This document shows positions 1 to 8,766 of a stretch of DNA of 64,000 bases, piece after piece. Made by a program: the position numbers and the translations under genes. Below the pieces are notes generated by a model. It saw only the letters and a program-made list of their open reading frames with translations, did not search any database and was not told the origin of the DNA. Position 1 is the first letter of the stretch. Every line of letters begins with the position of its first letter. The stretch is from positions 310,001 to 374,000 of the forward strand of contig NZ_CP047170.1 of the NCBI RefSeq assembly GCF_016806125.1, in the 5' to 3' direction. Source of the DNA: Ponticoccus alexandrii. GTDB taxonomy: Bacteria; Pseudomonadota; Alphaproteobacteria; Rhodobacterales; Rhodobacteraceae.

Positions 1-111
1 CGCGGACCCGTCCTGCTAGCCTTGTCCGCCAGTCCTGTACCACGCCGCGCGCACCGGAGGGATGGCGCAGCTTTCCGCCAAAACCTGTGCGGGCGCGCTT
101 GTGCCTCTTGC

Positions 112-134
112 GTTATGTTATAGTATAACTGTAC
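112..134. promoter_or_regulatory. Candidate Zur operator (palindrome)
   Basis: A 23-bp imperfect palindrome whose core, GTTATAGTATAAC at 117-129, is a perfect 6+1+6 inverted repeat; the outer GT and AC also match. It lies 37 bp upstream of the first of two COG0523 GTPase genes. AT-rich palindromes of this TGTTATA type are the usual form of Zur sites in alphaproteobacteria, and COG0523 genes are common Zur targets. Zur binding itself is inference. Confidence 0.6.
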
Positions 135-170
135 GGGGCAGGGAGTGCAGCACAACAAGGGAGCGACGGC

Positions 171-1283
171 ATGACACCGGGAACCAGAAACAACCGGATT
201 CCGATTACCCTGCTGACGGGCTTCCTTGGCGCGGGGAAAACGACGTTGCTCAACCACCTGTTGCACGATCCGGATGCCGGGCGGATCGCCGTCATCATGA
301 ACGAGTTCGGCGATATCGGTCTGGATCACGACCTGATCGAAGCCGCGACCGAAGAGACGGTCCTGCTGCAGTCCGGTTGCCTGTGCTGCACCATTCGCGG
401 CGACCTGCTGAAGACGCTCGGCAGCCTCATGGCGCGGCGCAACCGGGGCGATCTGGCCTTCGACCGCGTGGTGATCGAGACCACCGGCATCGCCGATCCC
501 GGACCGATCCTGCACAGCCTGATCGTCGACCCTGTCGTTGCCCCGTATTTCCGGATGGACGGGGTCGTGACGCTGGCGGACGCGGCCTTGGGCCCGCAGA
601 CGCTGGACCGGCAATACGAGGCCGTGCAGCAGGTGGCGATGGCCGATCTGATCGTGGTGTCCAAGGCCGACCTTGTCGATGCCCGCAGCCTGACGGAGTT
701 CAACGCCCGGCTGGAGCGCCTCAACGATACGGCGCGGCGCATCCATGCGGAACGGGGCCGCATTGCGGCGCGCAGCCTGTTCGGGCTGACCGCCCTGCAT
801 CAGGACGCGACCACGCAGGACATGGCGCGGTGGCTTGGGCCGACTGCCGCGCCGGGCGATCCGCTTGCGAACCTCTCGGGCTTTGCGACACCCGCTTCCG
901 GGACGGCCCCCTTGCCCACCCCGGCCTCGGCGAAAGCGCCGCATGACGACCGGATCGTCTCTGTCTCGTATGAGATGGCCGAACCGATCGCCTGCGAGGT
1001 CTTCGACCTCTGGCTCGACACCCTGATCGCACTCAGGGGTCCGCATATTCTCCGCATCAAGGGCATCGTGCACCTGCAGGGCATAGACGATCCCTTTGTC
1101 TTTCACGGCGTGCAGCACATCTTCGACGCGCCCGTGCAACTGAAGGGCTGGCGCGGTCCCGACAGGGTCAGCCGCATCGTCGTCATCGCCCGCGACATGA
1201 CCGAGGCCGACCTGAAAGCCAGTCTCGACACCCTTCACATGCAGCCCCGCAAGGCGGCGGAAACGGCCGACACGCCCTTCTGA
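171..1283 (+). CDS. CobW/COG0523-family GTPase, putative metallochaperone
   Basis: 370 aa G3E-class P-loop GTPase of the COG0523 family, whose members deliver or insert metals, often zinc. Visible are the Walker A motif GFLGAGKTT (about residues 18-26), the metal-binding CLCC motif (about 70-73) typical of this family, a guanine-specificity SKAD motif (about 164-167) and a C-terminal CobW_C domain. The ATG follows the sequence gggagcgacggc. It is the first gene of a two-gene unit with a second COG0523 protein 39 bp downstream, behind a Zur-like palindrome. This suggests induction under zinc shortage. CobW proper acts in cobalamin synthesis, but no cob genes are near, so a zinc role is more likely. 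Confidence 0.85.
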   Translation: MTPGTRNNRIPITLLTGFLGAGKTTLLNHLLHDPDAGRIAVIMNEFGDIGLDHDLIEAATEETVLLQSGCLCCTIRGDLLKTLGSLMARRNRGDLAFDRVVIETTGIADPGPILHSLIVDPVVAPYFRMDGVVTLADAALGPQTLDRQYEAVQQVAMADLIVVSKADLVDARSLTEFNARLERLNDTARRIHAERGRIAARSLFGLTALHQDATTQDMARWLGPTAAPGDPLANLSGFATPASGTAPLPTPASAKAPHDDRIVSVSYEMAEPIACEVFDLWLDTLIALRGPHILRIKGIVHLQGIDDPFVFHGVQHIFDAPVQLKGWRGPDRVSRIVVIARDMTEADLKASLDTLHMQPRKAAETADTPF

Positions 1284-1322
1284 CCCCGCCCCTTTCCGAA
1301 CAACACAACACAGGAGACAGCC

Positions 1323-2534
1323 ATGTCCGCCACCGACACCCGTTTGCCCGTCACCGTCCTTTCCGGCTTCCTCGGCGCCGGAAAGACCACGCTACTGAAC
1401 CGCGTACTGAACAACCGCGAGGGCCGCCGCGTCGCCGTCATCGTCAACGACATGTCCGAGGTGAACATCGACGCCGACCTCGTGCGTGAGGGCACCGAGC
1501 TGTCGCGCTCCGAGGAGAAGCTGGTCGAGATGTCCAACGGCTGCATCTGCTGCACCCTGCGCGACGACTTGCTGAAAGAGGTGCGTGCGCTGTCGCAGGA
1601 GGGCCGCTTCGACTACCTGCTGATCGAGTCCACCGGCATCTCGGAACCGCTGCCCGTTGCCGCGACCTTCGATTTCCGCGACGAACAGGGCGAAAGCCTG
1701 TCGGACGTGGCGCGTCTGGACACCATGGTCACGGTGGTGGACGCGGTGAACCTGCTGAACGACTATTCCAGCCACGACTTCCTGACCGACCGGGGCGAAA
1801 GCCTTGGCGATCAGGACGACCGCAGCCTTGTCAGCCTGCTGACGGAACAGATCGAATTCGCCGACGTGGTGATCCTGAACAAGGTTACCGACGCAGGCCC
1901 CGACAAGACCGACAAGGCGCGCAAGATCATCCGCGCCCTGAATGGCGACGCGAAGATCATCGAGACCGATCATTCCGAAGTGGCGCCCGAGGCGATCCTC
2001 GACACCGGGCTTTTCGATTTCGACAGCGCGCATGAACACCCGATGTGGGCCAAAGAGCTCTATGGCTTCGCCAACCACGTGCCCGAGGACGAGGAATACG
2101 GCATCACCTCTTTCGTCTACAACGCCCGCGCGCCCTTCCACCCGGAGCGGCTGCACAGGGCGCTGAACGGCGCCCTGCCCGGCACCATCCGCGCCAAGGG
2201 ACATTTCTGGACCGCCTCGCAGCCCAACTGGGCGATGGAGTTCTCGCTGGCGGGCGCGATGTCCTCGGTCAAGCCGCTGGGCTGGTGGTGGGCCTCGGTT
2301 CCGAAGGAGCGTCTGCCCACGCATCCCGACGCGCAGGCCGAAATCGCGCGGCTCTGGGCCGAGCCATGGGGCGACCGTCGGCAGGAAATCGTCTTCATCG
2401 GCGTGGGCCTCGACCGCGACGCCATCTGCGCCACGCTGAACGCCGCCCTGCTGGACGTGACGGATTTCACCCCGGAGGCCTGGACCGATCTGCCTGACCC
2501 TTTCCCGCGCATGGACCGGCAACAGGCGGCCTGA
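1323..2534 (+). CDS. COG0523-family GTPase, putative zinc chaperone (YciC/ZigA-like)
   Basis: 403 aa second member of the G3E COG0523 GTPases. It has GFLGAGKTT near residues 15-23, the GCICC metal motif near 74-78 followed by TLRDDLL, an LNKV guanine-recognition motif, and a C-terminal CobW_C domain ending in the FTPEAW region. The ~400-residue length matches the Zur-controlled YciC/ZigA-type subgroup. The ribosome site is cacaggagacagcc just before the ATG. It is probably co-transcribed with the preceding paralogue. The two are clearly diverged, so this is an old duplication or independent recruitment, not a recent tandem copy. The specific client protein cannot be told from sequence. Confidence 0.85.
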   Translation: MSATDTRLPVTVLSGFLGAGKTTLLNRVLNNREGRRVAVIVNDMSEVNIDADLVREGTELSRSEEKLVEMSNGCICCTLRDDLLKEVRALSQEGRFDYLLIESTGISEPLPVAATFDFRDEQGESLSDVARLDTMVTVVDAVNLLNDYSSHDFLTDRGESLGDQDDRSLVSLLTEQIEFADVVILNKVTDAGPDKTDKARKIIRALNGDAKIIETDHSEVAPEAILDTGLFDFDSAHEHPMWAKELYGFANHVPEDEEYGITSFVYNARAPFHPERLHRALNGALPGTIRAKGHFWTASQPNWAMEFSLAGAMSSVKPLGWWWASVPKERLPTHPDAQAEIARLWAEPWGDRRQEIVFIGVGLDRDAICATLNAALLDVTDFTPEAWTDLPDPFPRMDRQQAA

Positions 2535-2844
2535 CGGATGACCGGCTGCCGTTGCCCGATGGGGCAACGGCAAGCGCGCCATTTCGCGGCCCTATGAGGC
2601 GGACGGTATCGAGGCGGCGGGCAGGGCCGCCGCCGCAAATCTAGGCGGCGAAAGGCCATTTCCGGTGCCGTTCAAACCGGCCATGGCCAATGGCACGCAG
2701 ACCTTCCGCCCGAAGCGGGCGGGCAGCCTGCACGCTTTGCGTTCTGTCCGGCCCGGGGCCGATGGTCTTCCCGCAGACGGCCCGCGTCACTTGACGCGAA
2801 CCAGGGCTGTCCGTCAAAGGCCTTCGCCCCCAACTGGCGAGGCG
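2535..2844. other. Convergent intergenic region, no gene seen
   Basis: 310 bp between the plus-strand GTPase gene and the minus-strand lyase gene. It holds the hairpin at 2547-2572 and a smaller GC-rich stem (GGCGGC 2613-2618 with GCCGCC 2626-2631). I see no credible reading frame with a ribosome site. Confidence 0.5.
2547..2572 (+). terminator. Hairpin downstream of the COG0523 genes
   Basis: Perfect 11-bp stem (TGCCGTTGCCC with GGGCAACGGCA) and a GATG loop, 12 bp after the stop codon. There is no T-run after it, so it may be a processing or stabilising hairpin or a weak terminator in high-GC DNA. Confidence 0.55.
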
Positions 2845-3777
2845 CTACGCCTGTTTACCCGGAAAAGGATACAGCCGATCCGAAGTCCCCGCCTTCATGA
2901 CGAACCCCGGGACCGCATGGCTCAGAACATCCGGCAGCGCCTGCGAAATCCCGATCAGCGACCCAAGGTCGGTTCCGGTCTGGATGCCGCATTGGTGGAA
3001 CATGTGCACCAGGTCTTCGGTGCAGACGTTGCCCGTTGCACCCGGCGCGTAGGGACAGCCACCAATACCGCCAAGCGCGGAATCGAAACTGCGGATGCCG
3101 GCATCGTAGGCGGCGAGCGCGTTGACCAGACCCATGTCGCGCGTGTTGTGCAAATGGAGCGTAAGGGGAAGGCCCGGGTGCCTGTCCAGGATGGTGGCCA
3201 CAACTTCCGCAACGTGGCGCGGATTGGCCACCCCGATGGTGTCGGCGATGGTGATGCCCTCGATCCCCAGCGCGAGATATTCCTCGATCCCCCAGAGGAT
3301 GCGGTCCATGGACTGACGCCCCTCGAAGGGGCAGCCAAAGGTGGTGGCCAGCGTGCCATTCACGAAAACGCCAGAGCCTTCCATCACACGCATGATCTCG
3401 GTGAACTGGGCGAGAGACTCCGCGCAGGTCATGCGCATGTTGGCCAGATTGTGCTGCTCTCCGATAGACATCACGAGGTTGACCTCGTCGACCTTGCTGT
3501 GCAGGGCGCGCTCGGCCCCGCGCACGTTCGGCACTAGTGCGGTGTAGCGCACACCCGGAACCCGCTGTAGCCCGGCCAGAACCTCGGCTGCGTCGCGCAG
3601 ATTGGGGATCGCCTTGGGCGACACGAAGGATGTGACTTCCAGACGCTTGATGCCGGTGCGCGACAGCCGGTCGGCAAGCCGGATCTTTTCCTCGGTCGCG
3701 ACGAATTCTGCTTCGTTCTGAAGGCCGTCGCGCAGCACGACCTCATTGATCTCAACCTGTTCGGGCTTTGCAGTCAT
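2845..3777 (-). CDS. mvaB: Hydroxymethylglutaryl-CoA lyase family protein
   Basis: 310 aa TIM-barrel lyase of the HMGL-like family. HMG-CoA lyase splits 3-hydroxy-3-methylglutaryl-CoA into acetoacetate and acetyl-CoA, the last step of leucine breakdown. The N-terminus has the RDGLQNE metal-site motif, the middle has HLHNTRD with the metal-binding HxH, and the C-terminal part has the GGCPYAPGATGN signature with the catalytic cysteine. The start at 3777 is chosen because GGAGG lies 8 bp upstream; a longer frame upstream has no ribosome site. It is divergent from the aldehyde/alcohol dehydrogenase operon and shares its promoter region. This suggests the true substrate may be a related 3-hydroxyacyl-CoA of that pathway rather than a leucine intermediate. 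Confidence 0.85.
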   Translation of the reverse strand: MTAKPEQVEINEVVLRDGLQNEAEFVATEEKIRLADRLSRTGIKRLEVTSFVSPKAIPNLRDAAEVLAGLQRVPGVRYTALVPNVRGAERALHSKVDEVNLVMSIGEQHNLANMRMTCAESLAQFTEIMRVMEGSGVFVNGTLATTFGCPFEGRQSMDRILWGIEEYLALGIEGITIADTIGVANPRHVAEVVATILDRHPGLPLTLHLHNTRDMGLVNALAAYDAGIRSFDSALGGIGGCPYAPGATGNVCTEDLVHMFHQCGIQTGTDLGSLIGISQALPDVLSHAVPGFVMKAGTSDRLYPFPGKQA

Positions 3778-3847
3778 GGGTTTTCCTCCGATTTCCGTTG
3801 CGGGACCATACCCAAACAGGGCGTGACGCATCAACAGAAATATCATC

Positions 3848-3927
3848 TGATGTATCAGTTGACAGAAGCGTGCAGAGGGTGCAGCTTGACCCCTGAAATC
3901 GAATCTGATGTATTTACTGATGCATCA
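3848..3927. promoter_or_regulatory. Three TGATG-type repeats, probable GntR operators
   Basis: The divergent promoter holds TGATGTATCA (3848-3857), TGATGTATTT (3906-3915) and the perfect palindrome TGATGCATCA (3918-3927). FCD-type GntR repressors commonly bind short palindromes of this form, and such a gene is the third of the plus-strand operon. Binding is inferred. Confidence 0.5.
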
Positions 3928-3965
3928 CTGACCTTGGAGAGGCCGTGATGCGACGTGGAGGAACT

Positions 3966-5378
3966 ATGACCGAACCGGCGAAGCAGATCGCGGAACTCGT
4001 GGCACGTGCACGCAAGGCGCAGGCCGTGCTGAACGGCTACACCCAAGAACAGGTGGACCTGATCGCAGGGGCCATCGTCTATCACCTGTCGCAGCCCGAC
4101 ATGGCCTCGCACGTCGCCGAGATGGCCTTTGAAGAGACCGGCATGGGTCTTGTCGAGAGCAAGCGCGCCAAGCTGGCGCAGAAGATGCCCGCGATCTTCC
4201 ACGACATCCGCAAGGAACCGACCGTCGGCGTCATCGACCGCGATACGGCCAACGGGATCACCACCATTGCCAAGCCCTACGGCGTGATCGCGGCGCTCGT
4301 GCCCAGCACGAACTGCGAGGCGACACCGATCTTCAAGGCGGTTCTGGGCATCCGCGCCCGCAATGCCGTGATCTGCGCCCCGCACCCCGCCAGCAAGAAG
4401 ACGACTCTTTACGTGGTGGAGGTCATCCGGCAGGTGCTGCGCGCCATGGATGCGCCCGAGGACCTCGTGATGTGCATCGAAACCCCGTCCAAGGCGCTGG
4501 CCGCGGAACTGATGGCGCAATGCGACGTCAGCATGGCGACCGGTTCGGGCGACATGGTCCACGCGGCCTATTCTTCGGGTAAGCCTGCCTATGGCGTGGG
4601 TGTCGGCAACGCCGCCGTCATCATCGACGAGACCGTGGACCTTGCCGAGACGGCAGAGAAGATCCGCATCGGCAAGACCGGCGACAATGCCTCTGGCTGC
4701 TCGGCGGAGAACTCGATCGTCGTTCAGGCCGGCATCTACGACGGCTTCCTCAAGGCTCTGGAGGCCGAGGGCGCGCATATCGCTTCTGACGAGGAAAAGG
4801 CCAAGCTGCGCGCGGTGATCTGGGAAAACGGCCATGTCTCGCGCAAGGTCGTGGCCCGTCCGGTCGAAGAGATCGCGGCCATCGCCGGGATCGAGGTGAA
4901 GCCGGGCACGCGCTTCTTCGTGGTCGAAGAGACCGGCACCGGCGCCGATCACCCCTTCTCGGGCGAAAAGCTGAGCCTTGTGCTGACCTGCTACAAATAC
5001 GACAGCTTCGACGAGGCCGTCGGTCTGGTGAACGCCATCACCGACTACTCTGGCTCGGGCCACTCCTGCGGCATCCATTCCAACGACCCCGACCGCATCC
5101 TGCGTCTGGGGCTCGAGACGCGGACCTCGCGGGTCATCGTGCGCCAGCCGCACGGCGTGGCGAACTCTGGCAGCTGGGCGAACGGGCTGGCCAAGACCTT
5201 CTCGCTGGGCTGCGGCAGTTGGGGCGGCAACTCCGTCTCGGAAAACGTGACGCAGAAGCACTACTACAACACCACCCGCATCGCAGAGCCGCTGGACCGC
5301 CCGGTTCCCGACGACAAGGCGATCTACGGCGCGCTTCTGGACCGGATCGCCGCTGTGCGCGTCGGCGCGGAGGCCTGA
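3966..5378 (+). CDS. CoA-acylating aldehyde dehydrogenase (SucD/SauS-like)
   Basis: 470 aa soluble NAD(P)-dependent dehydrogenase that would oxidise an aldehyde to an acyl-CoA. It follows the clostridial succinate-semialdehyde dehydrogenase SucD and the sulfoacetaldehyde dehydrogenase SauS along its length: the YTQEQVD and EETGMG segments near the N-terminus, the KPYGVIAALVPSTN nucleotide-fold segment, the catalytic cysteine in NASGCSAENS (near residue 240), and the C-terminal GCGSWGGNSVSENVT signature. The ATG at 3966 has GGAGG 4 bp upstream; an ATG at 3948 is an alternative. The next gene resembles the clostridial partner 4-hydroxybutyrate dehydrogenase, so an alcohol to aldehyde to acyl-CoA route is likely. 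The carbon chain (succinate semialdehyde, sulfoacetaldehyde or other) is not settled. Confidence 0.8.
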   Translation: MTEPAKQIAELVARARKAQAVLNGYTQEQVDLIAGAIVYHLSQPDMASHVAEMAFEETGMGLVESKRAKLAQKMPAIFHDIRKEPTVGVIDRDTANGITTIAKPYGVIAALVPSTNCEATPIFKAVLGIRARNAVICAPHPASKKTTLYVVEVIRQVLRAMDAPEDLVMCIETPSKALAAELMAQCDVSMATGSGDMVHAAYSSGKPAYGVGVGNAAVIIDETVDLAETAEKIRIGKTGDNASGCSAENSIVVQAGIYDGFLKALEAEGAHIASDEEKAKLRAVIWENGHVSRKVVARPVEEIAAIAGIEVKPGTRFFVVEETGTGADHPFSGEKLSLVLTCYKYDSFDEAVGLVNAITDYSGSGHSCGIHSNDPDRILRLGLETRTSRVIVRQPHGVANSGSWANGLAKTFSLGCGSWGGNSVSENVTQKHYYNTTRIAEPLDRPVPDDKAIYGALLDRIAAVRVGAEA

Positions 5379-5382
5379 GAGC

Positions 5383-6495
5383 ATGCATTTCGCCCTGCGG
5401 CCGCAGCTTCACGGCCATGACACCTTTGCCGCCTTTGCCGAGGCCCATGGCCTTGGCGCGCGGGACCTGATCTTCACCCAGCGCATCCTGCATGAGACCT
5501 TCATGCAGGACAGCGCGGCACAGGTGCTGTTCTACGACGACTTCTGCGACGGAGAGCCGACGGATGTCGCCGTCGACGCGATGCTGACCGAGATCCGCAA
5601 GCTGGACTTCGACCGTCTGGTGGCGATCGGGGGCGGCTCGATCCTCGACAGCGCCAAGGTTCTGGCGCTCGACTCCGACGCGGACGTCGCGGGCCTCTTC
5701 GAGGCGGGCGTGCAGCCGGGCCGCAAGGTGGGGCTGATCCTTGCGCCCACCACCTGCGGCACGGGCTGCGAGGTGACCTGCGTCTCGGTCTTCGACTTCC
5801 CGGCCATCGGCAGCAAGATCGGCAAGGCTTTCGATGCCGGTTTCGCGGACCACGCGGTGCTGGTGGACGAATTCCTGTCCAAGATCCCCTACCCCGTCTT
5901 CGCGACCTCTTCGGCCGACGCGCTGGTCCACGCGATGGAGATCTACCTCGCCCCCAAGGCCAGCCCCTACACCGACATGTTCTGCATGGCCGCGATCAAG
6001 TCGATCCTTCAGGGCTACATGCGCATCGTCGAACACGGGCGCGCGGTCATCCAGCAGGACGCGCGGGCCTACCTGATCGCCAGCAACATGGCCGGGATCG
6101 CGCTGGCCAACGTGCTTGCGGGCGGCGTCCACGCCATCGCCATGCACTTCGGCAGCGCCCACCACGTGCCGCATGGCGAGGCGACGCGGCTTTTCCTGCC
6201 GCCGGTCTTCAAGATCTACTACCGCAAGGCGCCCGAGGGGAAGATCTCCGAGATCGCTCAGGTGATCACCGAGGTGCTCGACCTGCCGCAGGACGGCACG
6301 AACCCCTTCGATGCCCTCGACGCGCTTCTGGCGAAGGTCGTCCCGACCAAGCGCCTGCGTGACTACGGCATGGCCGAGGGCGACGTCGGTCCCTATGCCG
6401 CCAAAGTCATCGAGACCCAGCAGCGCCTGCTGGTGAACAACTACGTCCCGCTTTCGGATACGGACATCGCGGGCGTATACACAGACCTCATGTGA
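5383..6495 (+). CDS. Iron-containing alcohol dehydrogenase, 4-hydroxybutyrate dehydrogenase-like
   Basis: 370 aa group III alcohol dehydrogenase. The NAD-binding GGGSILDSAK motif is near residue 83. Metal ligands are visible as the D and H of SSADALVHAME, the H of GGVHAIAMH and the H of HVPHGEA. The overall sequence and length resemble Clostridium kluyveri 4-hydroxybutyrate dehydrogenase, including TTCGTG near the middle and QQRLLVNNY near the end. Sulfoacetaldehyde reductases belong to the same enzyme group. It starts 4 bp after the aldehyde dehydrogenase, so the two are co-translated and should act in sequence on an imported hydroxy acid or hydroxysulfonate. Confidence 0.82.
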   Translation: MHFALRPQLHGHDTFAAFAEAHGLGARDLIFTQRILHETFMQDSAAQVLFYDDFCDGEPTDVAVDAMLTEIRKLDFDRLVAIGGGSILDSAKVLALDSDADVAGLFEAGVQPGRKVGLILAPTTCGTGCEVTCVSVFDFPAIGSKIGKAFDAGFADHAVLVDEFLSKIPYPVFATSSADALVHAMEIYLAPKASPYTDMFCMAAIKSILQGYMRIVEHGRAVIQQDARAYLIASNMAGIALANVLAGGVHAIAMHFGSAHHVPHGEATRLFLPPVFKIYYRKAPEGKISEIAQVITEVLDLPQDGTNPFDALDALLAKVVPTKRLRDYGMAEGDVGPYAAKVIETQQRLLVNNYVPLSDTDIAGVYTDLM

Positions 6496-6524
6496 CCAAA
6501 GCAATAATTCACAGGGGGGCGCGC

Positions 6525-7190
6525 ATGGCTCAGACCATTTCCAGAAAGGCCTACGACATTCTTCAGGACCAGATCATGAATGGCGTGCTCAGGGCAGGAG
6601 CGCCTCTCGATATCCACCGCATCGCGGCGGGTATGGAGATGAGCATCACGCCCGTCCGGGACGCCATCAAGAAGCTCGAGGCCGACGGTCTGGTCGAAGT
6701 GATCCCCCGGTCGGGTACCTTCGTGCGGCACTACACGATCGAGGACCTGATCAAGGGTTACGAACTGGTCGAGGGGTTGGACGGCATGGCCGGATACCTG
6801 CTGGCCGAGAAGGTAGAGGCGGGACTGGTCGCGGGTGTCGAGGTCGATGCCATCCTGACCCCGCTCGTCGACGAGATGGAACGCCACCTTTCGCGGGACC
6901 AAGTGCGGACATGGGCGGAACTGGATGACCGATTCCACCGCACGATTTTCGACATGGCGGAGAACCCGCTGCTCGCCAATGCCTACAATTCGGCGAGAAA
7001 CCAAATGCGGTCGGTGCTGTCTTTCATCAGCCCGGTCCACGTCGACAGGGCCAATTCGGTGAAGGAGCACCGTCTGATCGTCGCGGCGATTGCCGCGGGC
7101 GATTGCGAACAGGCCCGCAAGACCTGTCAGGATCACCGGCATCTCATCCGCCAGATCCTGAAGACCTTGCACCGTGAGTGTCAAACATAA
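6525..7190 (+). CDS. GntR-family regulator, FCD (VanR-like) type
   Basis: 221 aa. An N-terminal winged helix (about residues 5-70, with TPVRDAIKKLEADGLVEV as the recognition segment) precedes an all-helical FCD effector domain. The ATG at 6525 has the purine-rich acagggggg upstream; a GTG at 6492 overlapping the alcohol dehydrogenase stop is less likely. It sits between the dehydrogenases and the TRAP genes in one direction, so it probably represses this operon and the divergent lyase gene. The effector is probably the imported acid or its CoA derivative. Confidence 0.82.
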   Translation: MAQTISRKAYDILQDQIMNGVLRAGAPLDIHRIAAGMEMSITPVRDAIKKLEADGLVEVIPRSGTFVRHYTIEDLIKGYELVEGLDGMAGYLLAEKVEAGLVAGVEVDAILTPLVDEMERHLSRDQVRTWAELDDRFHRTIFDMAENPLLANAYNSARNQMRSVLSFISPVHVDRANSVKEHRLIVAAIAAGDCEQARKTCQDHRHLIRQILKTLHRECQT

Positions 7191-7204
7191 TGGAGGAGTG
7201 AGAC

Positions 7205-8167
7205 ATGACGACCAAGATGACTGCAATCCTGGCGGGCAGCGTGCTGCTGGCAGGTGCCGCACAGGCCGAAGACGTGATCTTCGCCCACGGCGAGAACCCC
7301 GGAAACCCGCGCTACATCGCGGCGGAGAAGTGGGCCGAGCTTTACACCGAATGCACCGGTTCGTCGGTGAACGTGGCGCCTTCGGCGACCATGGGCGATG
7401 ACGTGGAAATGCTGACCTCGGTCGGCGCGGGCATCATCCAGATCACCGCGAACTCGCAGGGGTCTTTCAGCCAGATCGTGCCGGAAATCGGCCTGCTGGG
7501 CCTGCCCTTCCTGTTCCCCGATCTGGAAACCGCATGGGCAACCGTGGACGGCGAAGTCGGCGACCTGATCGACGAGCGCGCGCATGAATCCGGCCTCAAG
7601 GTCGTGGGCTACTGGGACAACGGCATCCGCCACATCACCCACCTGTCCAAGCACATGCTGGAGCCGGCGGATCTGGCGGGCATGCGCATCCGCACCCCCC
7701 CGGCAGAGATGACCGTCGACATCTTCGAGGCGCTCGGCGCGTCCCCCGCCCCGCTGGCGTGGTCCGAGGTGCCTTCGGCGCTTCAGTCCGGCGTCTTCGA
7801 GGGTCAGGAGAACCCGCTGACGAACATCTACTTCGCCAAGCTGCACGAGATCACGCCTTACATCACCATAACCGGCCATATGTACGAGGCATCGCCCGTC
7901 GTCGTGGGCCTCGGCTGGTGGGAAGGTCTGGACGAAGCGACCCAGACCTGCGTCACCGACGCCACCCGTGAAGCCGGTGCGCTGCAGCGTCAGCTGAACA
8001 AGGAAGGCAACGAAAAGCTTCAGGCGACGATGGAAGAGGAAGGCGCGATCTTTGCGACCGCCAACCGCGAAGCCTTCGTCGAGGCGACCGCTTCGGTCTA
8101 TGACAAGTATGCGGAAACCTATCCGGAGCTGGTCAAGGCCCTGCGCGAGGCAGCGCAAGGGCAATGA
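7205..8167 (+). CDS. dctP: TRAP transporter solute-binding protein (DctP family)
   Basis: 320 aa periplasmic binding protein. A Sec signal peptide ends near AAQAEDVIF (about residue 21), followed by the DctP fold. The family features are the GMRIRTPPAEM segment with the arginine that grips substrate carboxylates, and GVFEGQENPLTN. GGAGTGAG precedes the ATG. The stop overlaps the start of the small membrane subunit. The ligand is probably an organic acid or sulfonate feeding the upstream dehydrogenases. Confidence 0.88.
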   Translation: MTTKMTAILAGSVLLAGAAQAEDVIFAHGENPGNPRYIAAEKWAELYTECTGSSVNVAPSATMGDDVEMLTSVGAGIIQITANSQGSFSQIVPEIGLLGLPFLFPDLETAWATVDGEVGDLIDERAHESGLKVVGYWDNGIRHITHLSKHMLEPADLAGMRIRTPPAEMTVDIFEALGASPAPLAWSEVPSALQSGVFEGQENPLTNIYFAKLHEITPYITITGHMYEASPVVVGLGWWEGLDEATQTCVTDATREAGALQRQLNKEGNEKLQATMEEEGAIFATANREAFVEATASVYDKYAETYPELVKALREAAQGQ

Positions 8168-8739
8168 GCCGGTCTTCTTCGGACGCGACAGGGGGGCGGC
8201 AACGCCCCCTTGTCCATGGACTCCTGAAACTCTGTCGCGGGCTGACCCTCGGGCTGGACTACAGCGCGCGGGTGATCGCCGTCACGGCCATGGCCGTGAT
8301 GTTCACCCTGCTGCTGATGAACGTGGTGCTGCGCTACATCTTCACTACCGGCATCCCCATGGCCTACGAGATCCACGCTGTGCTGCTGCCCTGGCTGGTG
8401 GCTGGCGGGCTGGTCGTGGCCTCGGCGCGCAACCGCAACATCGCGGTGACGCTGTTGCCCGACATGATGTCCCCCACCGCGCGGCGCCTCGTCCTTATGG
8501 TGGTGCAGGGCATCGTCCTGCTGATCGCCGTCTCGATCGTCTGGAGCGGCCAGCCGATCCTGCGTGCCTCGACCTTCCAGTCGCTGTCGACGCTGGGGGT
8601 CAAGCAGGTCTGGGGCTACGCAAGCCTGCCCTATTCCTTCGCGTGCATCAGCGTGATCGCGACCTGCGACCTGCTGCGCCTCATCCTGCGCGACGAGACC
8701 CTCGAAGAGAGCCTCCTCACGCCCACGAGTCTGAGCTGA
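8164..8739 (+). CDS. dctQ: TRAP transporter small membrane subunit (DctQ)
   Basis: 191 aa with four predicted membrane segments (first near residues 37-60). It starts in an ATGA overlap with the binding-protein gene. The NVVLRYIFTTGIPMAYE region, with a polar motif at the end of helix 1, is typical of DctQ proteins. The N-terminal ~25 residues are hydrophilic and somewhat longer than usual. It pairs with the large subunit 27 bp downstream. Confidence 0.85.
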   Translation: MSRSSSDATGGRQRPLVHGLLKLCRGLTLGLDYSARVIAVTAMAVMFTLLLMNVVLRYIFTTGIPMAYEIHAVLLPWLVAGGLVVASARNRNIAVTLLPDMMSPTARRLVLMVVQGIVLLIAVSIVWSGQPILRASTFQSLSTLGVKQVWGYASLPYSFACISVIATCDLLRLILRDETLEESLLTPTSLS

Positions 8740-8766
8740 TCGGACCCTGACAGGAAAGCCCCGACC

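Noticed and set aside
171-1283. Cobalamin biosynthesis role for the first CobW-family gene
   Set aside because: No other cob gene is present; the Zur-like site and second COG0523 gene favour zinc handling.
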